A DNA stretch of 64,000 nucleotides from Staphylococcus sp. IVB6214 (GTDB lineage Bacteria; Bacillota; Bacilli; Staphylococcales; Staphylococcaceae): positions 1,054,001-1,118,000 of the forward strand of contig NZ_CP094723.1 of assembly GCF_025558585.1 (NCBI RefSeq), in the 5' to 3' direction. Numbering within the stretch: the stretch's first letter is position 1; each line of letters opens with the position of its first letter. Shown here one piece after another: positions 58,515-64,000 of the stretch. A program made the translations under genes and the position numbers. The notes under the pieces were generated by a model. The model was not told the origin of the DNA. It made no database searches and saw nothing but the letters and a program-made list of their open reading frames with translations.

Positions 58515-59223
58515 CCGGTTGTGTAACCTCAAATTTATAACCTACGCCCCAAACAGTTTGAATCATAGATGCAGCTTCAGTTGAAACACGATTTAATTTT
58601 TCACGCAAACGCTTAACATGTGTATCGACCGTACGTAAATCACCATAGAATTCGTAGTGCCATACTTCTTTCAATAGCTGTTCTCGATCAAACACTTTAT
58701 TTGGTGTTTTTGCAAGGAATATCAACAACTCATATTCCTTTGGTGTAAGGTTAACAGGTGTGCCATCTGCTAAAACCTTATGCGCATCATTATCAATTGT
58801 CAGATGCTCAAACTCAATCATATCACGAGCGTGTGGTTCGTTCTGTTCTGCAGTTGCAGATTGTGTACGACGAAGTAATGCTTTTAGACGCAGAACAACT
58901 TCACGTGGTGAGAATGGTTTGACAATGTAATCATCTGCCCCAGATTCAAACCCTTCAACACGGTTGTTCTCTTCACCTTTTGCTGTCAACATAATGATTG
59001 GCGTATCTTTTGTCTCACGAAGACGCGTTGCGACTTCTAGGCCATCCATTTCTGGCAACATTAAGTCTAACAAGATACACGCATAATCATATTTTGTTGC
59101 TAGTTCAAAGGCTTCACGACCATCGCTCGCCTCAGCCACTTCATATCCTTCTCTCTCAAGAAATAGCCTTAATAACTTTCTGATACGGTCTTCGTCATCA
59201 ACGACTAATATTTCCTTAGTCAC
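58498..59223 (-). CDS. srrA: SrrA respiratory response regulator, GTG start
   Basis: A 241-residue OmpR-family regulator. The receiver has DDED near residue 9, the phospho-Asp in LLDLMLPEMDG near 53, TAKG and VKPFSPREV; the winged helix ends in TVWGVGYKF. It switches genes for respiration, fermentation and nitric oxide defence according to oxygen. The start is a GTG at 59223, eight bases after GGGAGG. It has its own extended -10 promoter at 59271-59279 and leads srrAB. scpAB-rluB lie upstream behind a terminator. Confidence 0.96.
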   Translation of the reverse strand: MTKEILVVDDEDRIRKLLRLFLEREGYEVAEASDGREAFELATKYDYACILLDLMLPEMDGLEVATRLRETKDTPIIMLTAKGEENNRVEGFESGADDYIVKPFSPREVVLRLKALLRRTQSATAEQNEPHARDMIEFEHLTIDNDAHKVLADGTPVNLTPKEYELLIFLAKTPNKVFDREQLLKEVWHYEFYGDLRTVDTHVKRLREKLNRVSTEAASMIQTVWGVGYKFEVTQPDETTK

Positions 59224-59270
59224 AAGACATACCTCCCACTTATGTTTAATTTAAACTCAATTCAATGCCT

Positions 59271-59279
59271 ATTATATCA
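59271..59279 (-). promoter_or_regulatory. Extended -10 promoter element of srrAB
   Basis: TGATATAAT on the minus strand combines a TGn with a perfect TATAAT (-10 at 59271-59276), about 50 bases before the srrA GTG. No good -35 is seen, as is common for extended -10 sites. Confidence 0.5.
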
Positions 59280-59389
59280 TATTGTGATTGACACTTGATA
59301 ATAAAATTAATAGTCTACACGCTTTTAAATTGATATTTTATTAATCTTGCATACCGATAGATTGGTGACATCTTTTGGGTATAAAAAAA

Positions 59390-59425
59390 AGTATCTCAAC
59401 ATACGATTGTAGTATGTGAGATACT
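59390..59425 (-). terminator. Terminator after rluB
   Basis: AGTATCTCACATAC pairs with GTATGTTGAGATACT (one bulge), followed by a run of eight or nine T on the minus strand. It closes the scpA-scpB-rluB unit. Confidence 0.88.
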
Positions 59426-59437
59426 GAATAATAATGA

Positions 59438-60178
59438 TTATTGTACGCTACTTTGCGCCAGTTGACGTAAAGTTTTCACTTCATGCGGAGAAAGGACACG
59501 CCCTTCACCTGCACCAAGTGCTTTTAAAGTCAATGGACCGAATGTTATGCGAGAAAGTTTGTTCACTTTAAAGCCAAAATGTTCAAACATACGACGGACT
59601 TGACGATTACGTCCTTCTGTTATAGTTATCTCAACGAGCGATGTATTTTTCTCTTTGTTTTGTTTTTTAACTTTCACTTGTGCTGGTTGTGTTTTTCCAT
59701 CTTCTAACACAATTCCTTTTTCGAGTTCCTTCACTTGTTCTCGCAAAATATATCCTTCAATCTTCGCAATATATGTTTTAGGAATTTTATATTTTGGATG
59801 AGTCATCAAATTTGTAAATTCTCCATCATTGGTTAAAAGTAATAAGCCTGACGTGTCATAATCAAGACGTCCAACAGGATAAATGCGCGTTTCTAAATCA
59901 TCAAAGTAATCTGTGACGACTTTTCGTCCACGATCGTCAGAAACACTTGTGATGACTTGTGTTGGTTTATAGAATAAAATATACAACTTATCTTCTAGTT
60001 CTAATGGCACACCTTCAACTGACACTTCATCTGAAGGACGTACCTTTGTTCCTAACTCTGTAACTGTCTTACCATTCACCTGTACTTTACCTTCTTGTAT
60101 TAAAGTCTCAGCTTTACGGCGTGACGTGTAACCACTATTTGCAATGCGTTTTTGTAAACGTTCTAACTCTTTACTCAT
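59438..60178 (-). CDS. rluB: Ribosomal large-subunit pseudouridine synthase RluB
   Basis: A 246-residue RsuA/RluB-family synthase. An S4 domain (RLQKRIANSGYTSRRKAETLI) begins the protein, and the catalytic Asp lies in PVGRLDYDTSGLLLLTNDG near residue 105; KTYIAKIEGYI and GRNRQVRRMFEHFG follow. The E. coli counterpart modifies U2605 of 23S rRNA; the same site is inferred. The ATG overlaps the TGA of scpB as ATGA. Gene order scpA-scpB-rluB-srrAB is the staphylococcal one. Confidence 0.95.
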   Translation of the reverse strand: MSKELERLQKRIANSGYTSRRKAETLIQEGKVQVNGKTVTELGTKVRPSDEVSVEGVPLELEDKLYILFYKPTQVITSVSDDRGRKVVTDYFDDLETRIYPVGRLDYDTSGLLLLTNDGEFTNLMTHPKYKIPKTYIAKIEGYILREQVKELEKGIVLEDGKTQPAQVKVKKQNKEKNTSLVEITITEGRNRQVRRMFEHFGFKVNKLSRITFGPLTLKALGAGEGRVLSPHEVKTLRQLAQSSVQ

Positions 60179-60723
60179 ATGTTGTTTTGTCCTTTCTGGT
60201 TAACAAGATTACTAAAAAATGATTCGATTTCTTCGGTTTCTTCGTCAGTTGTTGGTAAGTCATCGAGATGATTTAAGCCAAAAACATTTAAAAACAAATC
60301 AGTCGTGTATAACTGCTGCCCTCTGACATCGGGTTGTTGTTTCGGTTCGACCAATCCTTTGGCTATGAGTGTTTTCACAGGACCATCAGAAGCAATGCCT
60401 CGTATGAGCTCTATATCACTTCGTGTGACTGGCTGGTTATATGCTATAATCGCCAGCACCTCCATCGAAGCTTGTGATAACTTGGTAGAGACTTTATTCA
60501 GAATGAGTGATTCAATATAAGGTTCCATCTCTTTCTCGGTTGTCATTACATACGTATTGCCATACTTTTGGACTGTAAGACCCGGCAATGTTAGTCCTGA
60601 CATTGCTTCTTCTAAAGTCGCTTCATCAATGTTTAACGAGCTGATTAACTGCTCCGCTTCAATGCCATCTTCTCCAACTGTATAAAGCAAAGCAGTAATT
60701 GCTGCATTAAGATTGTGTTCCAT
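60175..60723 (-). CDS. scpB: Chromosome segregation and condensation protein ScpB
   Basis: A 182-residue winged-helix protein that dimerises and binds ScpA in the SMC condensin complex. Visible parts are [45 protein letters not shown] and [19 protein letters not shown]. The start is the ATG at 60723 (MEHNLNAAI), six bases after AAAGGAG and inside the end of scpA; a 14-codon extension is rejected. It is coupled to both scpA and rluB. Confidence 0.96.
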   Translation of the reverse strand: MEHNLNAAITALLYTVGEDGIEAEQLISSLNIDEATLEEAMSGLTLPGLTVQKYGNTYVMTTEKEMEPYIESLILNKVSTKLSQASMEVLAIIAYNQPVTRSDIELIRGIASDGPVKTLIAKGLVEPKQQPDVRGQQLYTTDLFLNVFGLNHLDDLPTTDEETEEIESFFSNLVNQKGQNNI

Positions 60724-61441
60724 AGTTGACTCCTTTAGTGATTTGAATATTGTGAAATGCTTCAATTTGTTGTAGTTGTATCATGCCGGTTTTTGCCATC
60801 TCTAACAATGCTAAAAAGTATGTGACAACATGTTCTATTGATTCATTAAATGTGAATAAATCAAAAAATGTAACCGTTTCTCGTTGATCAAGTTGTTGAT
60901 AGATGTGATCTGTTGATTGTTGAATCGTAAATGTTTCCTTTTGAATATCAACACTTTTTGGCTTTTTAAGTGCAATTCGATGCTTCATTTTTTGATAAGC
61001 AACGATTAACTTTGTCAGATCAATGTGTGTCCCTTCAGGAATTCTTTCTGTCAATTCGTATTTAGATAGGTCCGTTGCTGTTTTCGTATAGTAATGCGTA
61101 CGTGCTTCTCTCTTATCATTCAACATCTCTGCATATTCTTTATAATTTTGATACTCTAATAATTTGCCTACTAATGCTTCACGTGGGTCTTCATCAATCA
61201 GTTCATCAGTTGAATGATCTGGAAGTAAAAGCTGACTTTTGATCATAAGCAGTTCAGAGGCCATCACTAAATATTCACTTGCAACGTTAATATCTAATTG
61301 TTTCATTGCATGAACATACTGCATATATTGTTCAGTCAATGCATTCATCGGAATATCATAAATATCGATTTCAAATTGTTGAATTAAATGGAGTAATAAA
61401 TCCAAAGGGCCATTAAAGGCGTCTAATTTTACTTCATACAT
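60707..61441 (-). CDS. scpA: Chromosome segregation and condensation protein ScpA
   Basis: A 244-residue kleisin that bridges the heads of SMC. It begins [21 protein letters not shown] and has [19 protein letters not shown], both typical; the C-terminal helix [17 protein letters not shown] binds the SMC head. With ScpB and SMC it organises newly replicated origins. The ATG follows AGAGAGGC by about six bases. It is the first gene of scpA-scpB-rluB and diverges from the DUF309 gene. Confidence 0.96.
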   Translation of the reverse strand: MYEVKLDAFNGPLDLLLHLIQQFEIDIYDIPMNALTEQYMQYVHAMKQLDINVASEYLVMASELLMIKSQLLLPDHSTDELIDEDPREALVGKLLEYQNYKEYAEMLNDKREARTHYYTKTATDLSKYELTERIPEGTHIDLTKLIVAYQKMKHRIALKKPKSVDIQKETFTIQQSTDHIYQQLDQRETVTFFDLFTFNESIEHVVTYFLALLEMAKTGMIQLQQIEAFHNIQITKGVNYGTQS

Positions 61442-61535
61442 ATTAAAGCCTCTCTAATTTTGCATGTTAAGTGCATCTTACCAAAAATTATTATAGCATG
61501 TTTATGAGTGAGAATAAATTTTTGGAGTGATTGTT

Positions 61536-62060
61536 GTGCAAGACGCACTATTAGCATTTTATTATCAGTTTCACACAAAGCAACACTATTTTTTATGTCA
61601 TGATATTTTAGAAGATGCATGGAAACAACAAAATCACTATGCAAAAGATGACTTTGTTGTTAGTTTAATATTATTTGCGACAGCATCTTATCATTATCGC
61701 CGTCACAACTTACAAGGTGCGTTACGTACCTACAAAAAGTCTGAAAAAATTATCAATCAATATGAAGATTCAATCATTGCATCATTTGGTTTACAACCGA
61801 ATGCACTTCGAACACAAATACAACAGTTATGCATCGACATTGAGCAACACACACCCTTTAGACCGATTGTGTTGCCATTGTTAGAAGAGATAAAGCAATC
61901 TTTAAAGGACACCTATACCGATTACATGGTAAATACGACCATTGTCGATACACCAGACATTGTGCATCATCATCGGCTTCGAGATCGAACACCTGTAATT
62001 GAAGCCCGTCATGATGCGTTAAGATTACGTCATGTGGACGATGATAACAACAAAGACTAG
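61536..62060 (+). CDS. DUF309 domain protein, GTG start
   Basis: A 174-residue soluble helical protein. The DUF309 core is FYYQFHTKQHYFLCHDILEDAWK, with conserved His and Glu, then LILFATASYHYRRHNLQGALRTYKK. The rest, after about residue 110, is not conserved. Structures show a helical repeat fold; function is unknown. The start is the GTG at 61536 (MQDALLAF), eight bases after GGAG; the GTG at 61527 is in the ribosome site. It sits between scpA and xerD and ends in a terminator that includes its stop codon. Confidence 0.82.
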   Translation: MQDALLAFYYQFHTKQHYFLCHDILEDAWKQQNHYAKDDFVVSLILFATASYHYRRHNLQGALRTYKKSEKIINQYEDSIIASFGLQPNALRTQIQQLCIDIEQHTPFRPIVLPLLEEIKQSLKDTYTDYMVNTTIVDTPDIVHHHRLRDRTPVIEARHDALRLRHVDDDNNKD

Positions 62061-62101
62061 TAAACGAAAAGTGCCGTCGCAAACTTTTTGTTTACTAGTC
62101 T
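62055..62101. terminator. Bidirectional terminator between the DUF309 gene and xerD
   Basis: GACTAGTAAAC pairs with GTTTACTAGTC and AAAGT with ACTTT inside. Its 5' arm includes the DUF309 stop codon; T-rich sequence follows on the plus strand. Confidence 0.8.
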
Positions 62102-62121
62102 TTGAGTTTTATAGCGTTAAC

Positions 62122-63009
62122 CTACGCTCTCGGATGATATGATTGATATATTTTACGAATCTGTGTACTGGAGACGTGAGTATATAGCTGTGTTGTTGAA
62201 ATGTCGGAATGTCCAAGCATTTCTTGTACTGCACGCAAGTCAGCCCCATTTTCTAACAGATGTGTCGCAAATGAGTGACGCAATGTGTGCGGAGTTAAGC
62301 GTTTCGTTAAACCAGCTTTAACACCTACTTGTTTGATCATTTTCCAGACGCCTTGTCGTGATAATGGTTTACCGTGTAGATTGAGAAATAACACATCGGT
62401 GACTGTTTTTTTAAGTAGTTGTGGGCGCACTTCTTCAAGGTAGTGTGTCAAATATTGAATAACTGTTTCTCCAAGTGGGATAATTCGTTCTTTATTCCCC
62501 TTACCAAACACTTTGACAAAGCCCATCACTAAGTTGATATCTTGTATTTCAACAAAGATTAATTCGGATACACGCATACCTGTCGCATAAAGTAACTCGA
62601 GCATGGTACGGTTGCGATAATCATTTGTTTTACTTAAATCGAAAGAAGATAATAATTTATCAACCTCATCGATAGATAACACATCTGGTAACTTTCGTTC
62701 ATATTTTGGTGTCGTAATCAGTACAGTTGGATCTTGAGAAGTGTATCGTTCTCGTAATGCGAATTGATGAAAGCTTCTTATGGTGGAAGTGAAACGTGCA
62801 ATTGACTTAGCCGAATGGCCTTCATCATGACGCTCAGCAAAGCATTGTTGTATGATATCCCGTGTTACAAAATCTAACTGCCCCACTTTTTGTGATTTTA
62901 AAAATTCGATATATTGGTTTAAGTCACGGCGATATGCAGCAATCGTATTTGCAGATAAGCCCTTTTCAAGCTGTATAAATCTTAAATATTCATCTCGGAC
63001 TTCTTCCAT
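62122..63009 (-). CDS. xerD: Tyrosine recombinase XerD
   Basis: A 295-residue site-specific recombinase that resolves chromosome dimers at dif with XerC. The catalytic set is visible: Arg in ATGMRVSELIF near 148, Lys in GKGNKERIIPL, His-x-x-Arg in HTLRHSFATHLLENG, the second His in MLGHSDISTTQLYTH and the nucleophilic Tyr in LYTHV. An N-terminal SAM-like domain occupies about 1-90. The ribosome site is GAGGTC. It follows fur by 26 bases. Staphylococcal dif is not in this window. Confidence 0.96.
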   Translation of the reverse strand: MEEVRDEYLRFIQLEKGLSANTIAAYRRDLNQYIEFLKSQKVGQLDFVTRDIIQQCFAERHDEGHSAKSIARFTSTIRSFHQFALRERYTSQDPTVLITTPKYERKLPDVLSIDEVDKLLSSFDLSKTNDYRNRTMLELLYATGMRVSELIFVEIQDINLVMGFVKVFGKGNKERIIPLGETVIQYLTHYLEEVRPQLLKKTVTDVLFLNLHGKPLSRQGVWKMIKQVGVKAGLTKRLTPHTLRHSFATHLLENGADLRAVQEMLGHSDISTTQLYTHVSSTQIRKIYQSYHPRA

Positions 63010-63035
63010 ACTATGACCTCGATTCTCATAGTTTC

Positions 63036-63494
63036 CTATGCGTCTGCGCCTTTACCTGCTTGTTGACATGTCTTACAAATGCCATGAAAAGTCAATCGGT
63101 GGTCTAAAATTTTAAAGTCAAATTCATTTTCCACACGTTCTTCAACTTGAGGCAATAAATCTTCGTCAATTTCATCCACACGACCGCATTCCATACAAAC
63201 GAGATGATGATGGAAGTGTTTAGAACCTTCTTTGCGCAAGTCGAAACGAGACACGCCGTCACCGAAGCTTACCTTGTCAACAACTTTAATATCCGCTAAT
63301 AGTTCTAAAGTTCTATATACAGTCGCAAGTCCAATTTCAGGGGCTTTTTCTTTTACTTTCAAATACACATCTTCTGCACTGAGGTGGTCTGCCTCATTCT
63401 CGATAAGTACACGTACGGTTGCTTCACGTTGGGGTGTCAACTTATACGATGATTGCTGCAATTGCTGCTTCACGCGATTAAGTCGTTCTTCCAC
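63036..63494 (-). CDS. fur: Ferric uptake regulator Fur, GTG start
   Basis: A 152-residue Fur. The winged helix (YKLTPQREATVRVLIENE, GLATVYRTLELL) is followed by the metal-binding dimerisation domain with HFHHHLVCMECGRVDEIDED and CKTCQQ; the two CxxC pairs bind structural zinc. With iron bound it represses uptake genes. The start is a GTG at 63494 (EERLNRVKQQL), ten bases after AGAGGAG. The sRNA isrR at 0.9 kb has two Fur boxes and is a likely target. It precedes xerD. Confidence 0.96.
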   Translation of the reverse strand: MEERLNRVKQQLQQSSYKLTPQREATVRVLIENEADHLSAEDVYLKVKEKAPEIGLATVYRTLELLADIKVVDKVSFGDGVSRFDLRKEGSKHFHHHLVCMECGRVDEIDEDLLPQVEERVENEFDFKILDHRLTFHGICKTCQQAGKGADA

Positions 63495-63590
63495 GGCAGC
63501 TTCACTCCTCTACTGATAATTAAAATTAGTATTGTTTATATGACTATAAAATACCAGTAAATGAGAAAAAAAGCAATCATTTCATCGTTA

Positions 63591-64000
63591 TTATTTAGAA
63601 TGATTATAAACTGATAATACGTGTTGGAAAGCAATTAAAGTCTTCGCATCATTGATTTCACGGTTTTTTACAGCATTTTCTATATCTGATAATGAATAAA
63701 GAATTGTCTCAACAAATTCATCATCATCTAAATTCATTTCTCCTTTTACAATATCATCTGTAAAATAGATAGATATTAATTCATTTGAAAAGCCTGGTGT
63801 ACCATACACGTCACCAATATGTTGAAGTGTATATGCACGATATCCCGTCTCTTCTTCTAGTTCACGCATAGCCGCAGATAATCGATCTTCACCGGGTTCT
63901 AGCTTTCCAGCAGGTATTTCTAATAGTGTTTGTTCCAATGGTTTACGGAATTGCTTAACAAGTATTACTTTTCCTTCTGGTGTAACTGCACATACTGCAA
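63591..64000 (-). CDS. nudF: Nudix hydrolase, probably ADP-ribose pyrophosphatase (partial)
   Basis: The 5' end lies beyond the right edge; 136 codons are visible. The frame continues past 63938 to the window edge (AVTPEGKVILVKQFRKPLEQ), so the TTG at 63938 is not the start. The Nudix box G-x5-E-x7-REL-x-EE-x-G is complete (from GKLEPGE to EETGY). The KQFRKPLEQTLLEIPAGKLE context matches the ADP-ribose pyrophosphatase subfamily, which splits ADP-ribose into AMP and ribose-5-phosphate. It lies upstream of fur on the same strand. Confidence 0.88.
   Translation of the reverse strand, partial: AVCAVTPEGKVILVKQFRKPLEQTLLEIPAGKLEPGEDRLSAAMRELEEETGYRAYTLQHIGDVYGTPGFSNELISIYFTDDIVKGEMNLDDDEFVETILYSLSDIENAVKNREINDAKTLIAFQHVLSVYNHSK

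Noticed and set aside
59288-59316. Plus-strand promoter with a perfect TTGACA upstream of srrA
   Set aside because: The sequence 17 bases later is TAGTCT, a poor -10, and no plus-strand gene follows.
63495-63590. Fur or PerR box upstream of fur
   Set aside because: The AT-rich TGATAATTAAAATTA matches only one half of either consensus; not enough to call.

Overview
The window is chromosomal DNA from a Staphylococcus. It is AT-rich, and gene content, gene order and protein sequence follow the staphylococcal core genome: arlRS, fakB2, cvfC, ebpS, srrAB, the bacillithiol gene bshA, and the small RNA isrR between arlR and pgpB. The proteins differ enough from S. aureus that another species is likely, perhaps an animal-associated one, but the species cannot be fixed from this sequence alone. 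There is no prophage, insertion sequence, plasmid module, CRISPR array, tRNA or rRNA. Several gene blocks (ypjD-bshA-cca-birA-dinG-asnS-dnaD-nth-ypoC; aroA-ypiA-ypiB; hepS-menG-hepT-ndk-aroC; fer/ypbB/recS; scpA-scpB-rluB) have the same order as in Bacillus subtilis. Most genes lie on the minus strand.

Layout. 1-5 kb: arlS (partial) and arlR, the Fur-controlled sRNA isrR on the plus strand, pgpB, murG, an acetyltransferase broken by one in-frame amber codon, and ctpA. 5-11 kb: yozE, crr, msrB/msrA, fakB2, folA, thyA, a 427-base intergenic region with hairpin repeats, the bacilliredoxin gene brxA, cvfC and a small zinc-finger protein. 11-19 kb: a queuosine-precursor transporter behind a preQ1-I riboswitch, an RNase H-like gene, ypcP, the double dynamin dynA, rarD and a 23S rRNA methyltransferase. 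19-27 kb: RNase P RNA (rnpB), gpsB, ypsA, yppE, recU-pbp2, and dnaD-nth-ypoC. 26-34 kb: ypjD, bshA, cca, birA, dinG and asnS. 34-41 kb: a membrane zinc protease, a DUF1405 protein, ypiB, ypiA, aroA, aroB and aroC. 41-49 kb: ndk, hepT-menG-hepS, hup, gpsA, der, rpsA and cmk. 49-56 kb: ansA, ypdA, ebpS, recS, ypbB and fer. 56-64 kb: ribU behind an FMN riboswitch, srrB/srrA, rluB, scpB, scpA, a DUF309 gene, xerD, fur and a partial Nudix hydrolase.

How the parts fit. (i) Thiol redox: BshA makes bacillithiol, BrxA removes it from oxidised proteins, YpdA recycles the bacillithiol disulfide, and MsrA/MsrB repair methionine. (ii) Respiration and iron: AroABC feed chorismate to menaquinone, HepS/HepT/MenG finish menaquinone, SrrAB senses respiratory state, and Fur (63 kb) should control the sRNA IsrR (0.9 kb), which carries two Fur boxes. 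(iii) Envelope and division: MurG, PBP2, GpsB, PgpB, DynA, YpsA and ScpAB/XerD/RecU. Strong hairpin terminators bound most units, several overlapping stop codons.

The window is mainly core genome and no wholly new system is evident. The most notable points are a cysteine-free SrrB, the riboregulators (IsrR, preQ1-I, FMN), a displaced Shine-Dalgarno sequence in front of ypdA, the amber-interrupted acetyltransferase, and a family of GGGAC/GTCCC hairpins used as terminators.
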